Below the pieces are notes generated by a model. The model was not told the DNA's origin, searched no databases, and worked only from the letters and a program-made list of their open reading frames with translations. DNA of 11,850 nt from a bacterium (Candidatus Gribaldobacteria) CG10_big_fil_rev_8_21_14_0_10_41_12. Lineage in GTDB: Bacteria; Patescibacteriota; Minisyncoccia; Minisyncoccales; CG1-02-41-26. Location of the stretch: assembly GCA_002773545.1 (NCBI GenBank), contig PFAV01000031.1, positions 1,705-13,554 of the forward strand, given 5' to 3'. Positions within the stretch are counted from its first letter, which is position 1, and every line of letters begins with the position of its first letter. Shown here in pieces: positions 1-7,074 of the stretch. The position numbers and the translations under genes were made by a program.

Positions 1-1
1 T

Positions 2-91
2 ATTCTTTTGAACGGGTTTGTCAAAAAATCGCGAAAAACTCCTCAAAAAGAAATCAAGTTAGCCCTTGACTTTCTATGGCGTCTTGACTAA
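2..91 (+). CDS. HigB/RelE-type toxin, C-terminal fragment
   Basis: This is the last 29 codons of a gene that begins before the window, ending in TAA at 89-91. The visible peptide starts ILLNGFVKKSRKTPQKEI and ends LWRLD. It matches the C-terminal pattern of the phage Gp49-like/HigB toxin family (PF05973): a hydrophobic strand ending in a 'LLxGFxKK' turn, a KTP motif, then a helix with acidic and basic residues. Toxins of this family are usually ribosome-dependent mRNA interferases. The toxin-first order and the XRE gene 27 bp downstream fit a higBA toxin-antitoxin pair. The catalytic part is outside the window, so activity cannot be judged. Confidence 0.75.
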   Translation: MLLNGFVKKSRKTPQKEIKLALDFLWRLD

Positions 92-94
92 TAT
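66..94 (+). promoter_or_regulatory. Candidate internal promoter for the antitoxin gene
   Basis: TTGACT (66-71) and TAATAT (89-94) are separated by 17 bp, giving a plausible sigma70-type promoter inside the 3' end of the toxin gene. The predicted start lies near 101, inside the palindrome at 93-108, so a repressor bound there would block it. A second TTGACT at 84-89 with TATCCT at 106-111 (16 bp apart) is an alternative; it would give an almost leaderless transcript. This is inferred from sequence only. Confidence 0.4.
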
Positions 95-108
95 AACATA
101 TATGTTAT
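93..108. promoter_or_regulatory. Perfect 16-bp palindrome, probable antitoxin operator
   Basis: ATAACATATATGTTAT is a perfect dyad placed 10 bp before the antitoxin start codon and overlapping the predicted transcription start. XRE antitoxins of HigA type usually repress their own operon by binding such dyads. Here it lies between toxin and antitoxin rather than upstream of both. A second copy upstream of the toxin cannot be checked in this window. Confidence 0.5.
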
Positions 109-118
109 CCTTATTTAT

Positions 119-400
119 ATGTCAAAAACTTATCAACAACTAAAAATAAAATTGCTAAAAAATAGAGAAACAAAAAAAGCCTACAACGAATTAGGAGCAG
201 AGTTTTCTTTGATTGAAGCGGTTATTGAAAAACGACTTGAAAAAGGTTTAAGCCAAAAAGAACTTGCTCAAATGATTGGCACAAAACAATCCGCGATATC
301 TCGCTTTGAAGCCGGGGGCTATAACCCCACAATCGCCTTTTTACAAAAAATGGCTTGCGCTATGGGCTTAAATGTAAAAATCTCTTTAACTGAAAAATAA
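119..400 (+). CDS. XRE-family HTH antitoxin (HigA-like)
   Basis: This 93-aa protein has a helix-turn-helix of the Cro/C1 (XRE) family at about residues 44-66 (LSQKELAQMIGTKQSAISRF). The N-terminal ~40 residues are helical and charged, including AYNELGAEFSLIEAVIEKRL, the arrangement seen in HigA antitoxins that pair with Gp49-like toxins. It would neutralise the preceding toxin and repress transcription from the dyad at 93-108. There is no Shine-Dalgarno upstream of the ATG, so the mRNA may be leaderless or translated by coupling. The gene ends one base before the HlyD-family adaptor gene, so antitoxin autoregulation could extend to the export operon. The family call is firm; toxin pairing is by context. 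Confidence 0.85.
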   Translation: MSKTYQQLKIKLLKNRETKKAYNELGAEFSLIEAVIEKRLEKGLSQKELAQMIGTKQSAISRFEAGGYNPTIAFLQKMACAMGLNVKISLTEK

Positions 401-401
401 T

Positions 402-2006
402 ATGAAAAAATCGCTTATCATTGCTATTATCGTCTTAGTTGTTATTGTCGGGGGCAGTGTTAGCTTTGTTTTGCTACAGCCCAAGCCCTCGCCCTATGAA
501 TTCGCCACCGTGGCCAAGCAAAACATCATTCAAGAAGTGAATGTTACGGGCAAGGTTAAACCAGCCGAGGCGGTTGATTTGGCTTTTGAAAAAAACGGCA
601 AGATTAATAAAATCTATAAAGAGGTTGGCCAGCCCGTGAGCCAAGGGGAAGCGATCTTGTCATTGGACAGCTCCGAATTGCAATCACAATTAAACCAAGC
701 GCAAGCCCAGCTGGAAATTCAACAAATCAATTTGCAAACACTGCAAAAAGGCGCCCGACCAGAAGAAATCAGCGTTTTACAAACTAAATTGAGCAACGCT
801 CAAAAAACGCTGGTTGACACCCAAAGCAAAGCCGCTTCGGACTTGGCTAATCTTTATGACAATGTTACTGACATTTTGCATTCAGCCTACTCTGAAGCCG
901 ACGATGCTGTTAACAAACAAATTGACGACCTTTTTAGCAACGCCAACACCGACAGCCCGCAACTAACCTTTCAAACCGCTAATTTCCAATACGAAATATC
1001 AAGCGAACAGCAAAGAGTGGCCAGTCGGGACGGCTTAAAAGAATTCAAAAAAATTTTAGAAAACTTAAATTCAAACTATGCTGACTTGGACTTGGCCTTA
1101 ACAACAAGCGAACAAAAGTTAGCTGTGGTGAGGGATTTTCTCAACACGCTTACTTCAGCCCTCAACTCTTCCAGTAATTTATCTGCCTCTACCCTTACCG
1201 CTTACAAGGGCTTTGTTAACACCGGCCGAACCAATATCAACGCGGCTATCACCACCATTAACACTCAAAAACAATCAACTGCCAGCCAAAAAATAACCAA
1301 CCAGCAAAACATCACCACCGCTCAAAATAATCTGGACAACGCCCAAAAGGACTTAGACCTAAAAAAAGTTGCGGCCACCACCGAGCAAATCCAAGAAAAC
1401 GAAGCGCAAATCAAATCAGCCCAAGCCAACATTCAAAATTTGGCTATACAAATAGCCAAAACAACCTTGCGCTCGCCGCTTGACGGCATCGTCAGCAAGC
1501 AAAGCGTGAAAATCGGCCAAGTTATCACCGCCAATGTTATTGTTGTTTCAATCATCTCCCAAGCCAACTTTCAGATTGAAGCCAATATAGCAGAGGCGGA
1601 CATCGCTAAAATTCAAATAGGCAACCAAGCCAAAACAACCTTAGACGCTTACGGCTCAGATGTTATTTTTTCAGCGCAAGTTATTAAAATTGAGCCCGCT
1701 GAAACAGTCATTGAAGGCGTGCCCACCTATAAAACAACTTTTAACTTTACAAAAAACAGCGACAAAATAAAATCAGGTATGACCGCCAACATTGATGTTT
1801 TAACGGCTCAAAAAGAAAATGTTTTGGCTGTCCCCTATCGGGCAATTATTGCCAAAAACAACGAAAAAATAGTCCGCATTATCAGCGGCGAAAAAATTGA
1901 AGAACGCAAAGCGCAACTTGGCTTGCGAGGCTCGGACGGTTTTGTAGAAATAACCAGCGGCTTAAATGAAGGCGAAAAAATAATAACATTTGAAAAGAAA
2001 CGATAA
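402..2006 (+). CDS. HlyD/MacA-family adaptor of an ABC exporter (YknX-like)
   Basis: The 534-aa protein begins with an uncleaved signal-anchor (residues ~4-25) and then has the order of a periplasmic adaptor. The first half of a lipoyl domain is near residues 50-95 (KINKIYKEVGQPVSQGEAIL). A long Gln/Ala/Asn-rich helical region covers about 95-355. The second lipoyl half follows (TLRSPLDGIVSKQSVKIGQV), then beta-barrel and membrane-proximal domains ending KRK-free at GLNEGEKIITFEKKR. The helical part is longer than in typical MacA and includes a second helical block (about 140-290), which suggests a longer or duplicated hairpin. It would link the MacB permease to the cell-surface space. If the host has one membrane, as CPR bacteria are thought to, the better model is Bacillus YknXYZ rather than MacAB-TolC. 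The ATG follows the antitoxin stop by one base. Confidence 0.87.
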   Translation: MKKSLIIAIIVLVVIVGGSVSFVLLQPKPSPYEFATVAKQNIIQEVNVTGKVKPAEAVDLAFEKNGKINKIYKEVGQPVSQGEAILSLDSSELQSQLNQAQAQLEIQQINLQTLQKGARPEEISVLQTKLSNAQKTLVDTQSKAASDLANLYDNVTDILHSAYSEADDAVNKQIDDLFSNANTDSPQLTFQTANFQYEISSEQQRVASRDGLKEFKKILENLNSNYADLDLALTTSEQKLAVVRDFLNTLTSALNSSSNLSASTLTAYKGFVNTGRTNINAAITTINTQKQSTASQKITNQQNITTAQNNLDNAQKDLDLKKVAATTEQIQENEAQIKSAQANIQNLAIQIAKTTLRSPLDGIVSKQSVKIGQVITANVIVVSIISQANFQIEANIAEADIAKIQIGNQAKTTLDAYGSDVIFSAQVIKIEPAETVIEGVPTYKTTFNFTKNSDKIKSGMTANIDVLTAQKENVLAVPYRAIIAKNNEKIVRIISGEKIEERKAQLGLRGSDGFVEITSGLNEGEKIITFEKKR

Positions 2007-2008
2007 TA

Positions 2009-2056
2009 AAATCCTAATGACAAATGACAAAATTTAGTCATTAGTCATTAGGATTT
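2009..2056. repeat. Long hairpin between adaptor and ATPase genes
   Basis: The arms 2009-2028 and 2037-2056 form a 20-bp stem with one mismatch around an 8-nt loop. Each arm carries two head-to-tail copies of an AATGAC/GTCATT unit (TAATGAC then AATGAC on the left, GTCATTA twice on the right). It starts three bases after the macA-like stop and ends 13 bp before the ATPase start, so it is transcribed in the operon and could tune or partly terminate expression. No U-tract long enough for a full terminator follows, only ATTTTT five bases on. Confidence 0.75.
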
Positions 2057-2069
2057 AGACATTTTTGCT

Positions 2070-2789
2070 ATGCCTCTCATAGAAATCCACAATTTAGAAA
2101 AAACTTATATTGACGGGGAAACCGAAACTCACGCCTTAAGCGGTGTTTCTTTTAACATAAAAGAAGGTGAATTTGTGGCAATTATGGGGCCGTCGGGTTC
2201 AGGCAAATCAACCCTACTGCATATTTTGGGCTTTCTTGATAAGCAAAGTGGCGGAAATTATTTTTTTGACGGCCAATCAATTGACGACTACGGCGAAGAA
2301 AAGCTGGCCAATGTTAGAAACAAAAAGATGGGTTTTATTTTTCAATCGTTTAATCTTTTGCCCCGCACCACTGTGCTGAACAATGTTAAGCTGCCACTTT
2401 TGTATTCCGGAATTAAAGAAAATCTTTGGCAAGCCATGGCGGAAAAAGCCATAGAACAAGTTGGGCTAACCCATCGCCTCAACTACGAAACATCGCAACT
2501 GTCGGGTGGCGAACGACAAAGAGTGGCCATTGCCCGAGCGCTGATTAACAATCCGCAAGTTATTTTCGCTGACGAGCCCACCGGCAACTTGGACTCAAAA
2601 TCAGGCGGCGCGGTGATGGAAATTATTGAAGCCCTAAATGACAACGGCCATACTATTATTTTAATTACTCACGAAACCTACACCGCCGAATACGCTGAAA
2701 GAATTATTACCTTAAAAGATGGCTTGCTGGAAAGCGACAAAAAAGTTGAACAACGGAGAAAAGGAGCGGCACTTAGCTTCGCTAAGTAA
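2070..2789 (+). CDS. MacB/LolD-type ABC transporter ATPase (YknY-like)
   Basis: This 239-aa protein is a complete ABC nucleotide-binding domain of the MacB/LolD/FtsE group. Walker A is GPSGSGKST (40-48) and the Q-loop Gln is at 92. The signature is LSGGERQ (144-150), Walker B VIFADEP (164-170), the D-loop NLD (173-175) and the switch His 201. It powers the permease encoded next and works with the adaptor encoded before it; export of peptides, lipids or antimicrobials is typical, but the substrate is unknown. The core fold ends near ITLKDGLLE (about 221). The remaining tail, ending KGAALSFAK, is encoded partly by a small palindrome at 2771-2787 that also supplies the stop codon region, so the native C-terminus may have been altered by a repeat. 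Confidence 0.93.
   Translation: MPLIEIHNLEKTYIDGETETHALSGVSFNIKEGEFVAIMGPSGSGKSTLLHILGFLDKQSGGNYFFDGQSIDDYGEEKLANVRNKKMGFIFQSFNLLPRTTVLNNVKLPLLYSGIKENLWQAMAEKAIEQVGLTHRLNYETSQLSGGERQRVAIARALINNPQVIFADEPTGNLDSKSGGAVMEIIEALNDNGHTIILITHETYTAEYAERIITLKDGLLESDKKVEQRRKGAALSFAK
2771..2787. repeat. Short palindrome forming the 3' end of the ATPase gene
   Basis: ACTTAGC-TTC-GCTAAGT is a perfect 7-bp stem with a 3-nt loop. It encodes the last residues of the ATPase (LSFAK region) and its last base is the T of the TAA stop. Coding hairpins like this also occur in thiI and iorA in this window. The following AATTTT makes a weak terminator possible. Confidence 0.6.
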
Positions 2790-2793
2790 TTTT

Positions 2794-2811
2794 CAATTAT
2801 CAATTATCAAT
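2794..2811. repeat. CAATTAT tandem heptamer
   Basis: Two and a half head-to-tail copies of CAATTAT (2794-2800, 2801-2807, then CAAT) lie in the 127-bp spacer between the ATPase stop and the GATCCTTCG repeat. Similar simple spacer repeats appear at 8385-8402. No function is visible. Confidence 0.6.
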
Positions 2812-2819
2812 CTTCAAAC

Positions 2820-2916
2820 AGAGATCCTTCGGTCGCTTGAGGGCGACCTCAGGATGACGAAGAGGTCATTCTGAGCGAATACCCCGTCATTCTGAGCCAG
2901 TAGGCGAAGAATCTCT
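2820..2916. repeat. GATCCTTCG / GTCATTCTGAG palindromic repeat, copy 1
   Basis: The outer arms AGAGATCCTTCG (2820-2831) and CGAAGAATCTCT (2905-2916) pair with one G-U-type mismatch. Inside, CTCAGGATGAC (2848-2858) can pair with GTCATTCTGAG at 2865-2875 or with a second copy at 2886-2896, giving competing hairpins. A small GGTCGC/GCGACC stem lies at 2831-2848. The element fills the spacer up to 12 bp before the permease ATG. A related element in the other arm order is at 4174-4265. I recognise this kind of repeat as common between genes in CPR genomes; that is from memory, not a search. Confidence 0.85.
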
Positions 2917-2928
2917 TTGAAAACAGCT

Positions 2929-4167
2929 ATGTCTTCCAAAAATTCCTTCAAAACAGCTATCCGTGGATTAAAAACCAACAAATCAAGGTCAGCCCTGACT
3001 ATTTTGGGTATTATCATTGGTATTTCTTCTATTATTTTAATTATGTCGCTGGGTAAAGGAGCAGAAGAACTTATTTTAAGCCAAGTGCGAGGGCTGGGTT
3101 CGGCCACTATAATTATTGAACCGGGCAGACGAACCCAAGGGCCGTCTGATTTTGGCTCTTTATTTACTGATTCCTTAAAAGACCGCGAGGTTGAGGCCTT
3201 GTCAAAACCATCAAATGCGCCCGGCGTTGAGGGCTTAAGCCCGATGGTTGTGTTATCAACTTCGGTTAGCTTTGAAAACGAGGTTGATTCTTTTATGATT
3301 TTGGGGGCAGCTCCTTTAATCGCTGATATTGTTGATGTTTATCCTGAAACCGGGCAATTCTTTACCGACGAACAAGCTCAACAATTATCAGCCGTGGCTA
3401 TTATTGGATCAGAAGTTAAAGAAAAACTTTTTGGGCCGTCCGAGGCCTTAAACCAAAACATTAAAATAAAAGACAAAGTTTTTAAGATAATTGGCATCTC
3501 TCCCAAAAAAGGACAGGTTGGTATGCTTGATGTTGATAATTCAATTATCGTGCCCTACACCACCGCCTTAAAATATCTTTCAGGTATGAATTATTATCAT
3601 CAAATTCTTGTTAAAGCCAAGTCCGAAAAAATTGTGCCAGAAACCGTGCAAGATATAGAGGCAACTTTACGCGAGCTTCATAATATCACCGACTCTACCA
3701 AAGACGACTTTCAAGTAGCCACCCAAGAAGATATTGCCCAGAGAGTGGGCACGGTTACTTCGGTGTTAACTATATTTTTGGCGGCCATCGCGGCCATTTC
3801 TTTGGTGGTGGGCGGCATTGGCATTATGAATATTATGCTTGTATCAGTTACCGAGCGCACTCGCGAAATCGGTTTAAGAAAGGCCTTGGGCGCCACCACC
3901 AAAAACATTCTCACACAATTTCTTTTAGAATCAATTATTCTAACCTGCTTGGGTGGTATGGTTGGCATTGCCTTGGGCGTGTTTTTCTCTTTTGTAGCTT
4001 CGCTTATTTTAAGCCGTATGGTCAGCTCGGGCTGGGCGTTTGTTATCTCTCCTTCGGCCATTGCCTTGGGCTTGGGCGTTTCAGCTTTTGTGGGCTTGGT
4101 GTTTGGCCTCTACCCCGCCAGTCAGGCCTCCAAGAAATCACCTATTGAAGCCCTCCGCTACGAATAG
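2929..4167 (+). CDS. MacB/FtsX-family ABC transporter permease (YknZ-like)
   Basis: The product is 412 aa from the ATG at 2929 (MSSKNSFKTAIRGL). A TTG at 2917 in the same frame would begin inside the repeat 2820-2916 and is less likely. The layout is that of a MacB permease. The first membrane segment is near residues 22-42 (ALTILGIIIGISSIILIMSL). An extracytoplasmic MacB_PCD domain of about 230 residues follows. A C-terminal FtsX domain has three more membrane segments and the coupling motif TERTREIGLRKALGA; it ends YPASQASKKSPIEALRYE, the usual end of the family. It forms the membrane channel of the exporter with the ATPase and adaptor encoded upstream. No frameshift or missing segment is visible. 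The substrate is unknown. Confidence 0.93.
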   Translation: MSSKNSFKTAIRGLKTNKSRSALTILGIIIGISSIILIMSLGKGAEELILSQVRGLGSATIIIEPGRRTQGPSDFGSLFTDSLKDREVEALSKPSNAPGVEGLSPMVVLSTSVSFENEVDSFMILGAAPLIADIVDVYPETGQFFTDEQAQQLSAVAIIGSEVKEKLFGPSEALNQNIKIKDKVFKIIGISPKKGQVGMLDVDNSIIVPYTTALKYLSGMNYYHQILVKAKSEKIVPETVQDIEATLRELHNITDSTKDDFQVATQEDIAQRVGTVTSVLTIFLAAIAAISLVVGGIGIMNIMLVSVTERTREIGLRKALGATTKNILTQFLLESIILTCLGGMVGIALGVFFSFVASLILSRMVSSGWAFVISPSAIALGLGVSAFVGLVFGLYPASQASKKSPIEALRYE

Positions 4168-4173
4168 CTATGT

Positions 4174-4265
4174 GTCATTCTGAGCCGAGCGAAGCGAGCC
4201 CTGAGCAGTAGCGAAGGGCCTCCAGGCGAAGAATCTTAGAGATCCTTCGTTTCACTCAGGATGAC
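4174..4265. repeat. GTCATTCTGAG / GATCCTTCG palindromic repeat, copy 2
   Basis: The outer arms GTCATTCTGAG (4174-4184) and CTCAGGATGAC (4255-4265) pair with one G-U, and the inner arms CGAAGAATCT (4227-4236) and AGATCCTTCG (4240-4249) form a hairpin over a 3-nt loop. It is related to copy 1 at 2820-2916, but the half-sites are in the opposite order. It starts 6 bp after the permease stop and ends 12 bp before the DedA start. Together the two copies bracket the permease gene. Confidence 0.85.
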
Positions 4266-4277
4266 AAGCAGTTAAAT

Positions 4278-4883
4278 ATGCCTATTACGGAAATTATTAT
4301 TCAATACATCACTCACCTCTTAAGTGTGGGTGGTTCTGGGTGGCTGTTTATTTTAATGGTTATGGAAAGTATGGTCTTACCTGTGCCCAGCGAGGCGGTT
4401 ATGCCTTTCACTGGATTTTTAATTTCTACTGGCCAATTTTCTTTTTTAGGTGTGATATTTTTTAGCACGCTTGGTTCTCTATTTGGCTCGTTAATTTCTT
4501 ACTATATTGGTTTTTATGGCGGCACGCCCTTTGTTAAAAAATTTGGCCGCTATTTTTTATTACGAGAAGACGACTTACAAAAAACCGAGCGATTTTTTCA
4601 AAAACACGGCCAGAAAACTATTTTTATCAGCCGCTTTATCCCGGTAGTGCGTCATTTTATTTCTTTGCCAGCGGGCGCCTCGCGGATGAACCTGGGCAAA
4701 TTTATTTTATACACCACCTTGGGCGCCGGGTTATGGAACGCATTTTTAACTTGGGCGGGCTTCGCGCTAAAAGAAAATTGGAATCGCATTGAGCAATACA
4801 CCAAATACGCTGACTATTTTATTTTATTAGCGATTCTTATTGCTATAACAATAATTTTTAGTAAAAGAGTAAAGAAAATTTAA
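4278..4883 (+). CDS. DedA-family membrane protein (VTT/SNARE-associated domain)
   Basis: This 201-aa polytopic membrane protein has the DedA signature. An early hydrophobic segment holds the acidic ESMVLPVPSEAVMPFTGF (30-47). A Gly-rich segment GSLFGSLISYYIGFYGG follows (67-82). Then comes the motif with the conserved arginines, SRFIPVVRHFISLPAGASRM (118-137), and a final hydrophobic helix (about 178-195). DedA proteins are thought to flip undecaprenyl phosphate or phospholipids, or to support membrane homeostasis and the proton motive force. Length and motifs are normal. It is downstream of the exporter on the same strand but separated by repeat copy 2, so cotranscription is uncertain. The start was chosen at the only upstream ATG in frame; no Shine-Dalgarno is seen. 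Confidence 0.9.
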   Translation: MPITEIIIQYITHLLSVGGSGWLFILMVMESMVLPVPSEAVMPFTGFLISTGQFSFLGVIFFSTLGSLFGSLISYYIGFYGGTPFVKKFGRYFLLREDDLQKTERFFQKHGQKTIFISRFIPVVRHFISLPAGASRMNLGKFILYTTLGAGLWNAFLTWAGFALKENWNRIEQYTKYADYFILLAILIAITIIFSKRVKKI

Positions 4884-4896
4884 TTTTTAAGCAACC

Positions 4897-5024
4897 AAAA
4901 ACCCCGCTGTAAAAAACTGGTAGTTTGACTCTAGGTGGGCGCTCTATCGCCCAAACATAAGCTTGCGCGAATAACGAGCTCCCTAATATAATAGAATGTC
5001 CAGTTTTATGAGAGCGGGGCTTTT
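4897..5024. other. Nested inverted-repeat structure between convergent genes
   Basis: The outer arms AAAAACCCCGCT (4897-4908) and AGCGGGGCTTTT (5013-5024) enclose a second pair, AAAACTGG (4913-4920) and CCAGTTTT (5000-5007). The 79-nt interior has a GGGCG/CGCCC hairpin (4937-4952) bordered by GTTT/AAAC (4923-4926, 4953-4956) and a possible AGCT/AGCT stem (4960-4980). The right arm runs into TTTTTT, so on the + strand it can end dedA transcription; on the - strand the left arm is also followed by TTTTT, for the adenylate kinase gene. The arms are far apart for a simple terminator. It may be a small structured RNA or a miniature mobile element with terminal inverted repeats. I match it to no known RNA family. 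Confidence 0.55.
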
Positions 5025-5036
5025 TTAATTGTATCA

Positions 5037-6104
5037 CTAAATGTCTAAGGCCTCAACCAGCTGTTTAATCAAGGCCAGCACCACTGGCGCGGCCAGCAAG
5101 CTGTAAGAAGCCACGCCTTCGTCATCGGAAACCTGCCAGGGCTTTTCTAAAATTTTAATTTCGTTACCATCTTTTTGGTAATAATATTCAGGCGTAATTT
5201 CATAATCATCAACAAACTCTTTGGCCACAGCCACGGGCACTGAATTTCTTAACAAAACTTTAGGCACGCCATACAGAGTAAAGGCCTTTTTGATTAGCTC
5301 TTCGTCAACGGTTAAGCGATCTCTGATGGGCTCAATGCCTTGTTCATCGCCCTCTTTGCCAGTCATTCGTTCGCTGGTGCATTGCGAATTGTCGCAAAAC
5401 AAATAAAACTTGTTTTCTTTTTCGTCAAAGCCAACTTTTTTAGTGGGCAAGAGTTTGACATTGCGAGATGTTTGACACTTGGGGCAAACCGCTCGGTATT
5501 TTATTCTTTCGTCAATCACCGCTTCGGGAATGTCAATCATGGCGAAAACATCAGGGTCATCGCGATAGCCAATCAAATCGCGAAAAAACAACGAATAAGA
5601 AACTTGGTCCATACTGCGAGGAAACCCGTCAATAAATAGGGCTTTTTTGCCAGCAGTGGCTAATTTCATTTTTAGTAAGGCCAAAATAAGCTCGGAAGGC
5701 AAAAGCACTGTGGTGCTGCGGCTTTCCAAAGCGGCCATAATTTCTGACAAAGGCATATAGCCCCGATAGTTTTTAGCTAAAAAGGCCTCCAGCTCTTTTC
5801 TCTTATCCTTGTCGCGCACGATAGCGTCTAACTCTCGCACCGCGTCGCCCACTGAAAAATGCTCTATCTTATCTTTATCAATTATTTCCTTAAACATTTT
5901 AGCGTAAGTGCCTTTACCCGAATTTTTCTTGCCTAAAAGATAGACCACAAAAGTGTTTTCTTTTAAGTAATTTCTCAAGCGGCTAATTTCATCACCCGCC
6001 TTGGCCTGAAAATATTCTTCTCGGCCCTTGGGGTCCATTAAGTCAAACTTTTTCTCAACGCCCTCAACTTTTGTTTTGAAAACTGGAAATTCTACATCTT
6101 TCAT
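5037..6104 (-). CDS. Adenylate kinase-like nucleoside monophosphate kinase with N-terminal extension
   Basis: The product is 355 aa. A P-loop GKKNSGKGT (58-66), the DGFPR motif that lines the AMP site (159-163), and RDRL (261-264) identify an adenylate kinase-type enzyme (ATP + NMP = ADP + NDP). A four-cysteine zinc-knuckle-like LID is formed by C207, C210, C237 and C242. It differs from ordinary Adk (about 215 aa) by about 50 N-terminal residues before the P-loop and about 80 residues after the core. The P-loop has Lys-Lys-Asn where GxPGxGKGT is usual, so the exact nucleotide substrate is uncertain. It starts 3 bp after the stop of the MBL gene upstream on this strand, so the two form an operon. 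It ends just before the inverted-repeat structure at 4897-5024. Confidence 0.85.
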   Translation of the reverse strand: MKDVEFPVFKTKVEGVEKKFDLMDPKGREEYFQAKAGDEISRLRNYLKENTFVVYLLGKKNSGKGTYAKMFKEIIDKDKIEHFSVGDAVRELDAIVRDKDKRKELEAFLAKNYRGYMPLSEIMAALESRSTTVLLPSELILALLKMKLATAGKKALFIDGFPRSMDQVSYSLFFRDLIGYRDDPDVFAMIDIPEAVIDERIKYRAVCPKCQTSRNVKLLPTKKVGFDEKENKFYLFCDNSQCTSERMTGKEGDEQGIEPIRDRLTVDEELIKKAFTLYGVPKVLLRNSVPVAVAKEFVDDYEITPEYYYQKDGNEIKILEKPWQVSDDEGVASYSLLAAPVVLALIKQLVEALDI

Positions 6105-6107
6105 ATA

Positions 6108-6965
6108 CTAATAAATTAAATTTTTTCCGTCGCTTACAACTTTTATATCCCCGAGCTGATCGGTTCTTTTAACAGTTATAGCAAAGTTTTGCAAATTACT
6201 CAACACCTCTTGATTAGGGTGGCCGTAGGTATTGTTCGCCCCGCAAGATATCACTGCCAATTGCGGCCCAACCATGGCCAAAAATTCTGGCGAGCTGGAA
6301 TACTTGCTGCCATGATGAGCCACTTTCAAAACTTCCGAAGCCACATTTTGATTGCTATCCAATAAGTCCGCTTCGTTTTTACTAGGCAAATCGCCAGTAA
6401 ATAAAAAATCACTGTCGCCATAACTCAAGCGCGCCACCACCGAGCTGCTATTGCTTTCTTTTTCTACCGATTGCCCAGCCAAATCAGCTAAAGGATAAAG
6501 CACAAAAAAACGCGCCACGCCAGCTTTAATTACTTGACCGCTTTGCGCTGTCCAAACCCGGGCTTTTTCAATTGCTAAATCCTTCTGCCAATTAGTAAAA
6601 ACAGTATTATTTACCAGCCCGCCGTTCCAGAGCACGGCTTTAACCTGATACCGCTCCAGAACGCTCACCAAACCGCTCAAATGGTCATAATCAGGATGGG
6701 TTGATATCACTAAATCAATGGTTTTATCCCAAAAAGGCATGGCGCGGCCCAGCTTGGTTAAGACCCGCTGGCCCGGCCCGCCGTCAATCAAAATCTGATG
6801 GCCTTGGGGCGTTTCCACAAAAACGCTATCGCCCTCGCCTATATCAAAAAAAACAACCTTAAGGTTGCCGTCTAACGAAAAAATAAACTGCCAAACAAAA
6901 ACATTAGCCAAAAACAGCAAAAACAATGAAACAAAAATAATATCCGCCTTAATACTATCGCCCAT
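6108..6965 (-). CDS. Membrane-anchored ComEC/Rec2-type metallo-beta-lactamase-fold protein
   Basis: This 285-aa protein has an N-terminal hydrophobic anchor (about 8-29) and then an MBL-fold domain like the C-terminal domain of ComEC. Its motifs are FFDIGEGDSVFVETPQG (39-55), ILIDGG (58-63), the metal motif HPDYDH (90-95), FTGDL (189-193), VAHHGS (215-220) and a closing SCGANNTYGHP (240-250). HPDYDH lacks the first His of HxHxDH, as is usual for ComEC MBL domains. No competence-channel domain is present, so this is the stand-alone form. It probably acts outside the membrane as a phosphodiesterase or nuclease, possibly degrading one strand of incoming DNA; that role is inferred from ComEC. It is the upstream gene of the pair with the adenylate kinase. 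Confidence 0.85.
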   Translation of the reverse strand: MGDSIKADIIFVSLFLLFLANVFVWQFIFSLDGNLKVVFFDIGEGDSVFVETPQGHQILIDGGPGQRVLTKLGRAMPFWDKTIDLVISTHPDYDHLSGLVSVLERYQVKAVLWNGGLVNNTVFTNWQKDLAIEKARVWTAQSGQVIKAGVARFFVLYPLADLAGQSVEKESNSSSVVARLSYGDSDFLFTGDLPSKNEADLLDSNQNVASEVLKVAHHGSKYSSSPEFLAMVGPQLAVISCGANNTYGHPNQEVLSNLQNFAITVKRTDQLGDIKVVSDGKNLIY

Positions 6966-7016
6966 AATAACTCAATAATAATAGAAAATAGAATAATAGA
7001 TTGCCACAAACACTCA

Positions 7017-7058
7017 TACATAACACTTCTGCGCTCTTGAGCGCAGAAGTGTTATGTA
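7017..7058. repeat. Perfect 20-bp inverted repeat downstream of the TrpR-like gene
   Basis: TACATAACACTTCTGCGCTC (7017-7036) is followed by TT and its exact reverse complement (7039-7058). It lies 16 bp after the end of the TrpR-like gene in its direction of transcription. No U-tract follows on that strand, so it is not a standard intrinsic terminator. Its core matches the palindrome at 7692-7723, in mirror orientation (centre TT here, AA there). Confidence 0.9.
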
Positions 7059-7074
7059 GCTCTATCATCTTCTT

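Noticed and set aside
2917..2928. TTG start four codons before the permease ATG
   Set aside because: The TTG begins right at the edge of the GATCCTTCG repeat; the ATG at 2929 gives a typical MacB N-terminus.
4987..4992. Perfect TATAAT on the + strand inside the inverted-repeat structure
   Set aside because: The only -35 nearby is TTGCGC at 18 bp, and the transcript would run antisense into the kinase gene; too weak to call a promoter.
5340..5639. 99-aa + strand reading frame opposite the kinase gene
   Set aside because: It is antisense to the zinc-LID part of the kinase, with no start signal or recognisable domain.
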